NCBI RefSeq assembly: GCF_029267015.1
Contig: NZ_JARIEA010000045.1
Coordinates: 1-64,000 of the forward strand
Length of the DNA stretch: 64,000 bases
Origin: Sporosarcina ureae
GTDB lineage: Bacteria; Bacillota; Bacilli; Bacillales_A; Planococcaceae
Direction of reading: 5' to 3'
The position numbers were made by a program, and so were the translations under genes. Position 1 is the first letter of the stretch. The number at the start of each line of letters is the position of its first letter. Positions 43,254 through 52,852 of the stretch are shown here, one piece after another. The notes below the pieces were generated by a model that had not been told where the DNA came from, did not search any database, and was given only the letters and a program-made list of their open reading frames with translations.

Positions 43254-43955
43254 CTACTGCCGAAACAATGAAATAAGCCATGTAGTAGCATCCATTCCGT
43301 ATATTTCACGGATTTCATCTACTTCTTTATGGGCAAGTACTTGCCCTTCTTTCATCACGATCATCTCATCCAATAATGGTTCTACTTCTTTGATTTCATG
43401 TGTAGAGAGGAGAACAGTTTGCCACTCAGTATCGGTAAAGCGGATGAGCCCCCTTGCTATATCTTCCCGTACCATTGGATCTAATCCCGAAAATGGCTCA
43501 TCAAGCAAATAATAGGAAGCATTTCTTCCAAGTGTTGCAGCAATTTTCACTCGGCCCCGGTTACCTTTTGACAGCGTGCTGATCTTGGCATCCAGTGGGA
43601 TACTAAGAAACTCTGCGATTTCTTTTGCTTTCTTCCTGTTGAAATCCTTAAACTGCGAACTATAGAAATCAAATAATTGTTTTACATTAAATTCTGAAAA
43701 AAACACATCGCCATCAGGCATATAAGCAACTGAAGAAGCGACTCTCCTCGTGATTTTATTGTTATCAGACACTGCAAGCCCAGTAGTAGGTGTCAATAAC
43801 CCAGCTACTATTTTAAGCAATGTCGTTTTCCCACTGCCGTTTTCACCTACCAGTCCAATGATTCTTCCTTCGGGCAACGTAAGTGACACTCCATTCAATG
43901 CTCGCTTAGTGCCATAACGTTTCGTAACAATCTGTAATTCAATCATCACTTCCAC
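43254..43955 (-). CDS. ABC transporter ATP-binding protein
   Basis: GENGSGKTTLLKIVAG, LSKGNRGRVKIAATLG, YYLLDEPFSGLDP. Confidence 0.93.
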   Translation of the reverse strand: MEVMIELQIVTKRYGTKRALNGVSLTLPEGRIIGLVGENGSGKTTLLKIVAGLLTPTTGLAVSDNNKITRRVASSVAYMPDGDVFFSEFNVKQLFDFYSSQFKDFNRKKAKEIAEFLSIPLDAKISTLSKGNRGRVKIAATLGRNASYYLLDEPFSGLDPMVREDIARGLIRFTDTEWQTVLLSTHEIKEVEPLLDEMIVMKEGQVLAHKEVDEIREIYGMDATTWLISLFRQ

Positions 43956-44307
43956 CCCGTTTCTGTAAGTAGTGGACCATTTCGTTCGTTGTGAAGCCTA
44001 GCGCTTGAACATTTTGAATGAATGACTCGACAAGTTGTTCTTTCATCTCTTCACGGAGTTCTTGAATCCTTGCATGATTTTCTGTCACAAATGATCCCTG
44101 CCCCCTTCTTGTTTCCGTAATCCTTAGATTCTCAAGTTCCCTATAGACCCTTTGCATGGTGTTAGCATTTACGCCGACCAAAACAGCATAATCCCTTACG
44201 GATGGTAACTTCTCTCCTACTGTAAGCGTGCCTCGAATGATTTCCCCCATAATGTGATCGACGAGTTGTTGGTAAATTGGTTTATCTGGTAGGAATTCCA
44301 TACTCAT
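43939..44307 (-). CDS. GntR-family (YtrA-type) regulator
   Basis: PIYQQLVDHIMGEIIRGTLTVGEKLPSVRDYAVLVGVNANTMQRVYRELE. Confidence 0.93.
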   Translation of the reverse strand: MSMEFLPDKPIYQQLVDHIMGEIIRGTLTVGEKLPSVRDYAVLVGVNANTMQRVYRELENLRITETRRGQGSFVTENHARIQELREEMKEQLVESFIQNVQALGFTTNEMVHYLQKRGGSDD

Positions 44308-44309
44308 CG

Positions 44310-45104
44310 TTACACCCTCACTTTCTTCTCAAAGAACATAGATCCTATCATTAGTAATACAAAGCTGATGATTAGGTAAAAAGCTAAATTGCCTACCGAA
44401 AAGGCAATGCCATCCGGTACAAACCCCATGAAAAAGTAACTCGTCTGTTCATTGTAGAATGACTCATCCGTCAGCCGTACTGCCACAATCGTACGAAGCC
44501 AATCAAAGAACCCATTAATTCGTAGTTGTTCCCAAACGATTAATGCACTCACAATGAACAGCAAGATGAAGGGCATCGAAAAGAAGCGCAGTCTTGACTT
44601 AACCACTTTATATACACTCCAGAAGAACCAGCCAGTAGCTGTCATAAAGATCAATTTTATGGATAGCGCCAGTACTACACTGACTAACGCCAACACTTCT
44701 TTTCCTTCCACTCCCATCATCCCGTCTTTTATTACATAGAGGACGATCCCACCGAGAAAACCGCTAAAGAATAAGCTGCCTAATGCCATTAAAACGGCAA
44801 ATGTTAATTTAGCACCGACGAGTTGAACCATGGATGTTGGAGAATGTAACCACATATCCAATGTCCTCAACTCTCTTTTCAAACTTTCGAATAAGATAAA
44901 AACACCAGCAAATATATGAAAAACGAGCAAAACACCAACAATGATATGCGTATTATCATACAGTGTATCTAGTCTTCCAGCGAAGCTCGTTACTAAAGGT
45001 GGCGCTACCGTAATGACTACTATATCAAGCAGAAAAATCCAAAATATCAACCTCTTTAACATAATCCATTCTTTCTGTATTAGACCGCCAAATACTGTCT
45101 TCAT
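44310..45104 (-). CDS. ABC transporter permease-like membrane protein
   Basis: Multi-TM; first gene of the GntR/ATPase operon. Confidence 0.78.
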   Translation of the reverse strand: MKTVFGGLIQKEWIMLKRLIFWIFLLDIVVITVAPPLVTSFAGRLDTLYDNTHIIVGVLLVFHIFAGVFILFESLKRELRTLDMWLHSPTSMVQLVGAKLTFAVLMALGSLFFSGFLGGIVLYVIKDGMMGVEGKEVLALVSVVLALSIKLIFMTATGWFFWSVYKVVKSRLRFFSMPFILLFIVSALIVWEQLRINGFFDWLRTIVAVRLTDESFYNEQTSYFFMGFVPDGIAFSVGNLAFYLIISFVLLMIGSMFFEKKVRV

Positions 45105-45123
45105 CTTTAAAACACTCCTTCCA

Positions 45124-45155
45124 TTCTAGTGTATTAGTTATATAATACACTAGAA
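45124..45155 (-). promoter_or_regulatory. Candidate operator for the GntR/YtrA-type regulator
   Basis: Perfect 13-bp inverted repeat TTCTAGTGTATTA-n6-TAATACACTAGAA directly upstream of the operon. Confidence 0.75.
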
Positions 45156-45185
45156 CTCAAATGTTGACTAGGCATTTCTAAAATA

Positions 45186-45229
45186 AAAACACAAGGCCGA
45201 AACGGATGCCCGTTTCGGCCTTGTGTTTT
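45186..45229. terminator. Perfect terminator downstream of the thioesterase
   Basis: AAAACACAAGGCCGAAACG-gatgcc-CGTTTCGGCCTTGTGTTTT. Confidence 0.9.
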
Positions 45230-45231
45230 GA

Positions 45232-45711
45232 TCAATGCTTCATCAATCTTCGTTGCTTACGAAGTTCACGTCGTGCAGGTGCAGTTTCGAAAAGACGTTT
45301 TTCCAATTCCGTTTCGGGATACACTTCCGCCACGGGTATCGGACAGTTCGCGTCATCTACCGCAACCATCGTACAGAAGGATTCCGTCGTCAACCTCACT
45401 TCACCTGTCACCAGATTTTTGGAATGTACAGAAATGAATACTTCCATCGAAGTACGGCCAACAGAAGTAACTATCGCTTCGAGTTCAATAACATCTCCTA
45501 GCAAAGCAGGAGAAACGAAATCGACAGAATCGATCGAAGCGGTGACCGCAGCTCGTGTGCCCGCATGTTTCATAGCAGAAATCGCTGCAATTTCATCGAT
45601 ATAGGAAAGTACTTTACCACCGAAAATGGATTGTATATGATTTGTATCCGGTGGTAAGACTAGCTTACTCTGGATCGTTCTTGATTCACTCATTGGTTTT
45701 TGTTCAGACAT
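45232..45711 (-). CDS. Acyl-CoA thioesterase (hotdog fold, YkhA-like)
   Basis: IFGGKVLSYIDEIAAISAMKHAGTRAAVTASIDSVDF. Confidence 0.92.
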   Translation of the reverse strand: MSEQKPMSESRTIQSKLVLPPDTNHIQSIFGGKVLSYIDEIAAISAMKHAGTRAAVTASIDSVDFVSPALLGDVIELEAIVTSVGRTSMEVFISVHSKNLVTGEVRLTTESFCTMVAVDDANCPIPVAEVYPETELEKRLFETAPARRELRKQRRLMKH

Positions 45712-45799
45712 GAAGACAGCTCCCTTTTATATACTCTTTTCAGTATACATAAAAGAAGGCAGTCTTCGCTAATACTTGCTGTTTATAGTGTTCGTACAA

Positions 45800-46690
45800 T
45801 TAGATAATTCTGCGCACTCTACAGACATTTTCGGCATATACAGACTTACTCAGCTCTATCTGTTCAATTAATTTCCCGGTTGAAGGTGCGTGAAGAATTT
45901 TTCCGTTGCCCACGTACATCGCTACATGATGAATACACTGTTCTTCATTCTCGAAAAATATTAAATCACCTTTTTGCCAATCTGCAGAGTCAAGCGAGAT
46001 CGGTCTGCCGGCTTCTGCCTGATCCACGGCATCACGCGGTAGACCAATTCCACATGCTTCCCAAATAGCACAAATAAACCCCGAGCAATCAAAGCCCCAT
46101 GCAGACATCCCCCCCCACAAATAGGGCAAGCCGAGGAAACGTCTTCCCATTGTAAGCGTGCGATGAATCGATTCTTCTCCCACCGTCTCCACATCTGATA
46201 CATTCAATAACTTCCAGCCGTGCGGTGTCCACACACGTAGTTTCTTCCCCCTCCGTTCACCGGAAGGAAAAATGGTGTTGAACGATACACGTAAAAAGAA
46301 TGTACCTGATTCATTAAACAGTGCGGCTTTTGGATTCGCAACCCGAACAAACTCTTCTGCCCTTATTCGTTCCCGCATAGAAAGTTGAACGAGTGGCACC
46401 CAGCCAGGATAGCCGCGTGGATCTTTGCGTGTCTGCTGGGAAATGGCAACTATACGTGCCCAATCCCCAACAACATCCTCAACAATCACAGGCTCGCCGT
46501 ATAATAGCTGTGTTTGAATTTGATTCTTCTCACTTAATGCTAGACGTTCCTCATAAGATAGATGGGATAGCCATCTATCCATTTGCACAGGATGATCTAA
46601 GGCAGGTAAATCCGCCACACGTGGAGAATCAGGATCCGTCCACACCGTCGCAACGCTTACTGCGCACATCCATTTTTCATTCATATGCAT
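45800..46690 (-). CDS. NlpC/P60 endopeptidase with SH3-like domains (YkfC-like)
   Basis: YLWGGMSAWGFDCSGFICAIWEACGIGLPRDAVDQ; HHVAMYVGNGKILHAPSTGK. Confidence 0.92.
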   Translation of the reverse strand: MHMNEKWMCAVSVATVWTDPDSPRVADLPALDHPVQMDRWLSHLSYEERLALSEKNQIQTQLLYGEPVIVEDVVGDWARIVAISQQTRKDPRGYPGWVPLVQLSMRERIRAEEFVRVANPKAALFNESGTFFLRVSFNTIFPSGERRGKKLRVWTPHGWKLLNVSDVETVGEESIHRTLTMGRRFLGLPYLWGGMSAWGFDCSGFICAIWEACGIGLPRDAVDQAEAGRPISLDSADWQKGDLIFFENEEQCIHHVAMYVGNGKILHAPSTGKLIEQIELSKSVYAENVCRVRRII

Positions 46691-47040
46691 GTGGTTTCAC
46701 CTACTATATCAATAGTTTCAACGCCAGACCGCTTACTGAATTCCTTTTGTGAACGGGTATACATTACACCACTAGCAGTAGACTCTATACCATTTACTTT
46801 AGCCAATCTATGGATTTTCAAGGCTTCAAGGATTCCCCCAAACTTCATCAATTTGATATTCAGTACATACACCGCGCGCATCTCAAGAGTTCTTGGCATT
46901 ATTAGATAGAAATACCGTTTCATCTGTCATAATCAACGTGCTTGTCTGTCTTATAATCACTCTCAACTCTTCTATATACTATGCGGCAAGTAGCTGTTCT
47001 ATTAATTTCAAATTCACTCCATCATCTTTCCAGTAGTAAA
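46690..47040 (-). pseudogene. Decayed L-Ala-D/L-Glu epimerase (YkfB-like)
   Basis: Minus-strand frames read NLKLIEQLLAA*YIEELRVIIRQTSTLIMTDETVFLSNNAKNS* then, in another frame, VYVLNIKLMKFGGILEALKIHRLAKVNGIE; matches the epimerase ELVEQP...TPIMADESVF...LINIKLMKAGGI blocks. Confidence 0.82.
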
Positions 47041-47103
47041 TGAAGCATACCGAAGTGCACGGCAATATGTTCTGCAGTCTCCTAAGCATAGTGTATGACA
47101 TAA

Positions 47104-47143
47104 TGAAAACCCTCAACGCTTGTTTAACAAGCGTTGAGGGTTT
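47104..47143 (-). terminator. Terminator after ykfA-like gene
   Basis: AAACCCTCAACGCTTGTTTAACAAGCGTTGAGGGTTT. Confidence 0.88.
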
Positions 47144-47189
47144 GTTTGACGATCACCAATTACACAGTATAAACCGTGTGAATTTGAAT

Positions 47190-48122
47190 TTATTCCACTC
47201 CCGGTAGGATCGTCAATGTCTTATTATGTGCATCCAAACGCCCTTTCACGCCAAATGGAATGGCAATATTCGGCTCACAATGACCGATACGGAATCCTTT
47301 CACGACAGGTTGATTCAGATTGCCGAAATAATGGTCGAACACTTCATTCATTGCGAGTGAAGCATCTGGCTTCGTTGGTGCCGATTTCGCGAAATCACCA
47401 ATCACGATGCCTGCCGCCTCGCGAAGCTTGCCCGCGAGACGTAATTGGTTGAGCAAACGATCTACTTTATAAGGCTCTTCCCCTACATCCTCAAGTACGA
47501 GCAAACGATTGTTCGTCTTGATCTCAAATTCACTGCCTAAACTATTGACTAGTTGCGTTAAATTACCGCCGATCACTTCACCTTCTACTACCCCGCCAAC
47601 AAGCGTTTCTAGTGGTGAGATTGCTTCCGAGTAATGAACTTCTACAGGAGAAAACAATTGCCCGAACATTTTACCGGACATCTCATGGAACTCATCCTGT
47701 GCAACACAGGATGCAAGCATCGGTCCATGGAATGTCACGAGGCCTGCACCTTGACGAATCACGGTATGTAGATAGGTAATATCACTGAACCCCCAAAACA
47801 CTTTTGGGTTATCGTGAATCAAATCGAGATCCAGTTGCTCGGCATAGCGCGCAGAACCGTATCCTCCACCCGCGCAGAAAATACCCTTCACTTCAGGATC
47901 TTTGAACATGTCATGCAAATCAGCAAGTCTCTCTTCATCAGTCCCCGCCAAATAACCATTTTTCTTATACACGGACTGTCCTACTTTATAGCGAAGACCT
48001 AATTGCTCCAAAAATTGAAATGAACGCTCTACTACCTCACGTTCTACAGGACTGGCAGGCGCCACAATCCCAATCACATCACCTTGTACTAAATGTGCTG
48101 GACGAATCATTCTACTCATCAC
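47190..48122 (-). CDS. LD-carboxypeptidase (S66 family, YkfA-like)
   Basis: GDVIGIVAPASPVEREVVERS, GFSDITYLHTVIRQGAGLVTFHGPM. Confidence 0.93.
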   Translation of the reverse strand: MMSRMIRPAHLVQGDVIGIVAPASPVEREVVERSFQFLEQLGLRYKVGQSVYKKNGYLAGTDEERLADLHDMFKDPEVKGIFCAGGGYGSARYAEQLDLDLIHDNPKVFWGFSDITYLHTVIRQGAGLVTFHGPMLASCVAQDEFHEMSGKMFGQLFSPVEVHYSEAISPLETLVGGVVEGEVIGGNLTQLVNSLGSEFEIKTNNRLLVLEDVGEEPYKVDRLLNQLRLAGKLREAAGIVIGDFAKSAPTKPDASLAMNEVFDHYFGNLNQPVVKGFRIGHCEPNIAIPFGVKGRLDAHNKTLTILPGVE

Positions 48123-48332
48123 CCTTTCTACGTCCTACTTTATCATATTCATGAAACTCCATCGTCATCACGAGCTTTCTACTACATATGAAATGGATTG
48201 TGGGTAATCGTCAAGTTATCCCCCCTTATGAACAGTTAATCCCCTGTTATTGTGCATACTTTATATAAACTTACTTAAATAACAGAAAAAGTTATTCACA
48301 ATTCTTCTTTTGTGGATAGTTTTATGGAGAAT

Positions 48333-48366
48333 AAAAAAAACGAACAACTGATATATGTCAGTTGTC
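48333..48366 (-). terminator. trp operon terminator
   Basis: GACAACTGAcatataTCAGTTGTTCGTTTTTTTT on minus strand. Confidence 0.88.
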
Positions 48367-48376
48367 CGGTAAACGG

Positions 48377-49168
48377 TTAGCTATTTGTTAATTGATTTTT
48401 AGATGCGTTGATTAACGTACGAACCGTTTCGTGATCTCCTTTATGAAGGGCCGTGACGATCGCACTTCCTACAATTACCCCGTCAGCCAAGGATCCAAGT
48501 GACCTCACTTGCTCAGGAGTTGATATCCCAAATCCAGCCAGTACTGGAACAGAACTAGCCGCTTTAAGTCGCTCCAAGTGACCTTCAAGTCCTTCTGTAA
48601 ATGATGAACGGACACCCGTGATACCATTTACTGTCACGGCATAAATGAAACCTTCTGCTGCTTTCGCGATGGCTTCGATTCGCTCAGTGGGACTTGTGAG
48701 CGAAACCAGTTGGATCAGCGCCACATCGCTATTCTTTAATGCATCTTTCAACATTCCGCTTTCTTCAAGCGGAAGATCCGGAATGATCAAACCATAGACT
48801 CCACTCGCTTCGCAATCTGCTGCAATGGCTGTCAGACCGTAGCTAAGCACAGGATTCAAATACGTCATGATGACTAGCGGAACCGTTACTTCTTCCTTGA
48901 ACGACGCCAGTTCTTTCATTACTTTACGAAGTGTAATCCCTTCAGCAAGAGCACGTTCACCCGCTTGTTGAATCACTTCACCATCCGCCACTGGATCGGA
49001 AAATGGAATGCCTACTTCAATTGCTGTCGCACCTGCTTCTTGCAGGAAGAGGATGGTCTTTTTCAACGTCTGCAATCCGCCGTCCCCTGCCATAATATAC
49101 GGAACAAATGCTTTATTACCTTTCTCATTACATTGTAAAATCGCTTGCATTACTTGTTGTTTTGTCAT
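48377..49168 (-). CDS. trpA: Tryptophan synthase alpha
   Basis: [30 protein letters not shown]. Confidence 0.97.
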   Translation of the reverse strand: MTKQQVMQAILQCNEKGNKAFVPYIMAGDGGLQTLKKTILFLQEAGATAIEVGIPFSDPVADGEVIQQAGERALAEGITLRKVMKELASFKEEVTVPLVIMTYLNPVLSYGLTAIAADCEASGVYGLIIPDLPLEESGMLKDALKNSDVALIQLVSLTSPTERIEAIAKAAEGFIYAVTVNGITGVRSSFTEGLEGHLERLKAASSVPVLAGFGISTPEQVRSLGSLADGVIVGSAIVTALHKGDHETVRTLINASKNQLTNS

Positions 49169-50355
49169 TTCGTTTGCCCTCCTAGCGCATCACGGACTGT
49201 TTGCATATCTTTGTCACCGCGGCCCGACAGACAGATGACGAGTGTCTCTTCTGATTTCATTTCTTTCGCTAGTTGAACTGCATAATAGACAGCATGCGCA
49301 CTTTCTAAAGCAGGAATAATTCCCTCTACGCGAGATAGTAGTTGCACTCCTTCTAGTGCTTGCTGGTCCGTGACAGAGTCATATTTCACACGCTTTATAT
49401 CAGAAAGATGGCAATGTTCCGGTCCTACTGCAGGGTAATCAAGACCTGCTGAAATCGAATGTGCTTCTTGGATGAAGCCATCGTCATCTTGTAGTACGTA
49501 CATATACGCGCCGTGCAAAACCCCTTCTTGTTTACCTGCAATGGCTGCCGCGTGTTTGCCTGTTGAAATACCGCTACCTGCTGCTTCTACACCGTACAAC
49601 TTCACGTCTTGATCATCGATGAAAGGATGGAACATACCAATCGCATTACTACCGCCACCAATACAAGCTACAACTGCATCAGGCAAACGACCTTCATGTT
49701 CCACGATTTGCTTACGTGTTTCATCTCCAATGACACGCTGGAAATCACGAACAATTTGTGGGAATGGATGTGGGCCTAGCGCCGATCCAAGAATATAGTG
49801 TGTGTCTTCTACATTTGAAACCCAGTAGCGCAATGCTTCATTCACTGCGTCCTTCAACGTTCCTGAACCTTTATCAACAGAAACTACCTTCGTACCGAGA
49901 AGTTCCATACGGAAAACGTTTAATTCTTGACGACGGATATCTTCTTTTCCCATGAATACCACGCATTCTAGGCCAAGTAATGCACAAGCAGTAGCTGTTG
50001 CTACACCATGTTGGCCGGCGCCTGTCTCTGCCACGATTTTCTTTTTGCCCATACGAATCGCAAGCAATGCCTGGCCAAGAGAGTTGTTGATTTTATGAGC
50101 GCCTGTATGGTTCAAATCTTCACGTTTTAAATAGATTTTTGCGCCACCTGCATGCTTCGTCAAACGCTCTGCAAAAAACAAAGGGGTTTCACGACCAACA
50201 AATTCTTTTAAATAGTAATCCAGTTCCTTTGAAAACGCAGGATCTTGCTGCGCTTCTTCGTAAGCCAATTCTAATTCCTGTAGTGCAGTCATCAATGTCT
50301 CCGGAACGAATTGTCCCCCAAATTTCCCGTAGCGTCCTTTAGTTTCTGTTGTCAT
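49165..50355 (-). CDS. trpB: Tryptophan synthase beta
   Basis: [25 protein letters not shown]. Confidence 0.98.
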   Translation of the reverse strand: MTTETKGRYGKFGGQFVPETLMTALQELELAYEEAQQDPAFSKELDYYLKEFVGRETPLFFAERLTKHAGGAKIYLKREDLNHTGAHKINNSLGQALLAIRMGKKKIVAETGAGQHGVATATACALLGLECVVFMGKEDIRRQELNVFRMELLGTKVVSVDKGSGTLKDAVNEALRYWVSNVEDTHYILGSALGPHPFPQIVRDFQRVIGDETRKQIVEHEGRLPDAVVACIGGGSNAIGMFHPFIDDQDVKLYGVEAAGSGISTGKHAAAIAGKQEGVLHGAYMYVLQDDDGFIQEAHSISAGLDYPAVGPEHCHLSDIKRVKYDSVTDQQALEGVQLLSRVEGIIPALESAHAVYYAVQLAKEMKSEETLVICLSGRGDKDMQTVRDALGGQTK

Positions 50356-50971
50356 GACAATCTCTCCTACCCTTCGCTGTATGAATAAACGTCTGAATGC
50401 GTCCCGTGTCTTTTTGCTTCTCTATTTCCACTCCACTAGAGACATCTACCATGTATGGATTCACTTGTCCTAGCGCTTCTTGGACATTTCCTGCATGCAA
50501 TCCACCGGCTAAAATAATCTGCTCTTTTGACACGCCTGCATTTTCAAGTAATGACCAGTCGAACGTCTTACCGCTACCACCATTGTATTCGACACCTGGT
50601 GTATCAAATAAATAATAATCCACGTCATAGGTAGTAGCGAGCTTCACGTCGTCTTCAGTTTCTATAGCAAGTGCTTTAATGGAAGGTAATCCTACTTGTT
50701 GAATAAAAGCTGGCGTCTCTTCTCCGTGGTACTGAATATAATCAAGCGGCACTTCTTTAAAAGTCTTTTGCAGTTGCTCTATCGTTTCATCAACGAAGAC
50801 ACCAATTTTCAACACGGTCGGCGGGATAAGCATTGCCAATTCACGCGCCTGCTCTATCGTCACTTCCCTGCGACTAGGTGCGAAGACAAAACCTATTGCA
50901 TCCGCACCTGCATCTACAGCCGCTTTCACATGTTCAGGTTTCATCAATCCGCAAATCTTTACTTTTGTCAT
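50339..50971 (-). CDS. trpF: Phosphoribosylanthranilate isomerase
   Basis: [32 protein letters not shown]. Confidence 0.97.
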   Translation of the reverse strand: MTKVKICGLMKPEHVKAAVDAGADAIGFVFAPSRREVTIEQARELAMLIPPTVLKIGVFVDETIEQLQKTFKEVPLDYIQYHGEETPAFIQQVGLPSIKALAIETEDDVKLATTYDVDYYLFDTPGVEYNGGSGKTFDWSLLENAGVSKEQIILAGGLHAGNVQEALGQVNPYMVDVSSGVEIEKQKDTGRIQTFIHTAKGRRDCHDNRN

Positions 50972-51759
50972 GGTCGAATCACGTGTTTTTCTACTTGTAA
51001 TGCTTGTAAGGCTTCCTTCACTGAATCACTGCGCATCAACGATTCTCCGACAAGCACTGCACTTGCTCCCGCTTTCGATGCACGTTCTGCATCCTCACGT
51101 CCCCAGATTCCACTTTCGCTGACAAACACACGCTCTTCATCAAACGGGAAGTGTGACGCGATCAGTTCCGTATGTGCTAAATCTACTTCGAATGTATGCA
51201 GATCACGATTATTGACACCGATGATTCTTGCATCAATCGCCAATGCTCGCTGTAGTTCTTCGATATTATGGACCTCGACAAGTACATCCAGACCTTCTTC
51301 ATTGGCATACGTATACAGACTTCCGAGCGTTTCATCATCAAGCGCAGCCACAATCAATAAAATAACGGAGGCACCTGCACTTTTTGCTTGGTCGATCTGA
51401 ATTTTATGGATGATAAAGTCTTTGCATAATAATGCGATCGGTACCGCGTCCGCTACTGCAGATAAATCTTCAAATGACCCTTTGAAAAATTCCTGATCCG
51501 TCAGTACGGATATGCACGCAGCGCCTGCTTCATAATAGGCTATTGCTTGCTTTACTGGATTTGCACCTTCTGCGATGATTCCTTTGGAAGGTGAGGCACG
51601 CTTCATTTCAGAAATGACTTGGACGTGTTTAGCTTTTCTTAATGTCTGATAAAGTGATGGACGTATGATCTCTCGCTCCGGAAATATCGTGTTACTTTTT
51701 AACAGACGTTCTACCTCTATCTTCTTCTGTGCAATAATTTTATCTAAAATCGTCGTCAT
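50968..51759 (-). CDS. trpC: Indole-3-glycerol phosphate synthase
   Basis: VISEMKRASPSKGIIAEGANPVKQA, GVNNRDLHTFEVD. Confidence 0.97.
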   Translation of the reverse strand: MTTILDKIIAQKKIEVERLLKSNTIFPEREIIRPSLYQTLRKAKHVQVISEMKRASPSKGIIAEGANPVKQAIAYYEAGAACISVLTDQEFFKGSFEDLSAVADAVPIALLCKDFIIHKIQIDQAKSAGASVILLIVAALDDETLGSLYTYANEEGLDVLVEVHNIEELQRALAIDARIIGVNNRDLHTFEVDLAHTELIASHFPFDEERVFVSESGIWGREDAERASKAGASAVLVGESLMRSDSVKEALQALQVEKHVIRP

Positions 51760-52787
51760 TGGATAACCGCCTTTTGCCGGATCAATTCGCTGAATGCGAC
51801 AACGGCCTCTAATTTTTCTAACGCTTTGCCCGAAAGTATACTTTCTGTGGCAACTTTTACACCTTCTTGAATAGTAGACACTTTGCCATTTGCAAACAAA
51901 CCGATTCCTGCATTCAATACGACTGTATCGAACTTCGGTCCACGTTCACCACTTAAGATCGATCGCGTTGTTGCAGCATTTTCTACTGCATTTCCACCTT
52001 TAATCGCTGACAATGGTGCATATTCAAGTCCCACGTCATCTGCAGTCAACGAAAACGGAATTAAATCGCCATGATCGAGTAAGACAAATTCATTCTGACC
52101 TGCTAAAGACGCTTCATCCATCCCACCTGCTCCACTTACGACAATTGCTCGCTCCCGTCCTAGCATTCTCAGTACGGAAGCATACTCCATAATGAAATCA
52201 GGACGGTTAATACCCGTGAATTGTGTCTCCAGTGATACAGGATTCGTTAAGGGTCCTACTAAATTGAAGATCGTTGTCTTACCGATTTTATTTCGTATAG
52301 CACCAATTCGTTTCATTTTCGGATGAATAGCTGGCGCGAATAAAAATGCGATTCCTTGTTGTTCTAATAAATTCTGCATATCTGTTATCTGGAAGTCTGG
52401 ATGAATGCCAAGTGCATCCAAGACGTCTTGGCTCCCTGACGCGCTCGATATTTTACGGTTACCATGTTTCGCAACCTGTACACCCGCACCTGCCAAAACA
52501 AAGGCAGCTGTCGTACTAATATTAAATGTATTGACGCCATCTCCGCCCGTTCCACAGTTATCCAAATAACGTGCATCTGTTGGTGTTAGTTCGTTTGCAT
52601 AGGATTTCATCACAGCGGCTAGTGCGGCTACTTCATGTGAGGTTTCGCCTTTCTTTGATAACGCGATCAAGAATTGTGCAATTTGTTCTTCATCTGTCTC
52701 ATCGCGAAACATTAGCTCGGCTGCTTCTCTCATTTCTTCATACATTAAGTGACGTTGCTTCTCTACTATGGTTAAAAATTTCTCCAT
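51756..52787 (-). CDS. trpD: Anthranilate phosphoribosyltransferase
   Basis: LDNCGTGGDGVNTFNISTTAAFVLAGAGVQVAKHGNR. Confidence 0.97.
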   Translation of the reverse strand: MEKFLTIVEKQRHLMYEEMREAAELMFRDETDEEQIAQFLIALSKKGETSHEVAALAAVMKSYANELTPTDARYLDNCGTGGDGVNTFNISTTAAFVLAGAGVQVAKHGNRKISSASGSQDVLDALGIHPDFQITDMQNLLEQQGIAFLFAPAIHPKMKRIGAIRNKIGKTTIFNLVGPLTNPVSLETQFTGINRPDFIMEYASVLRMLGRERAIVVSGAGGMDEASLAGQNEFVLLDHGDLIPFSLTADDVGLEYAPLSAIKGGNAVENAATTRSILSGERGPKFDTVVLNAGIGLFANGKVSTIQEGVKVATESILSGKALEKLEAVVAFSELIRQKAVIQ

Positions 52788-52852
52788 ACTCGTCTCTCCC
52801 CTTCTCGTCTCAGCGTTGTCGCTATCCTTCGGTAAGGCTTGAGCCTTAGTAA

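Noticed and set aside
46393-46752. 119-aa plus-strand ORF
   Set aside because: Antisense to the NlpC/P60 gene and pseudogene; no recognisable motif.
46681-46923. 80-aa ORF on the minus strand as an independent gene
   Set aside because: It is the C-terminal remnant of the ykfB-like pseudogene, with the upstream homology in another frame.
50696-51400. 234-aa plus-strand ORF opposite trpF/trpC
   Set aside because: Antisense to two well-supported trp genes, low-complexity Ser/Cys/Arg-rich translation, no domain.
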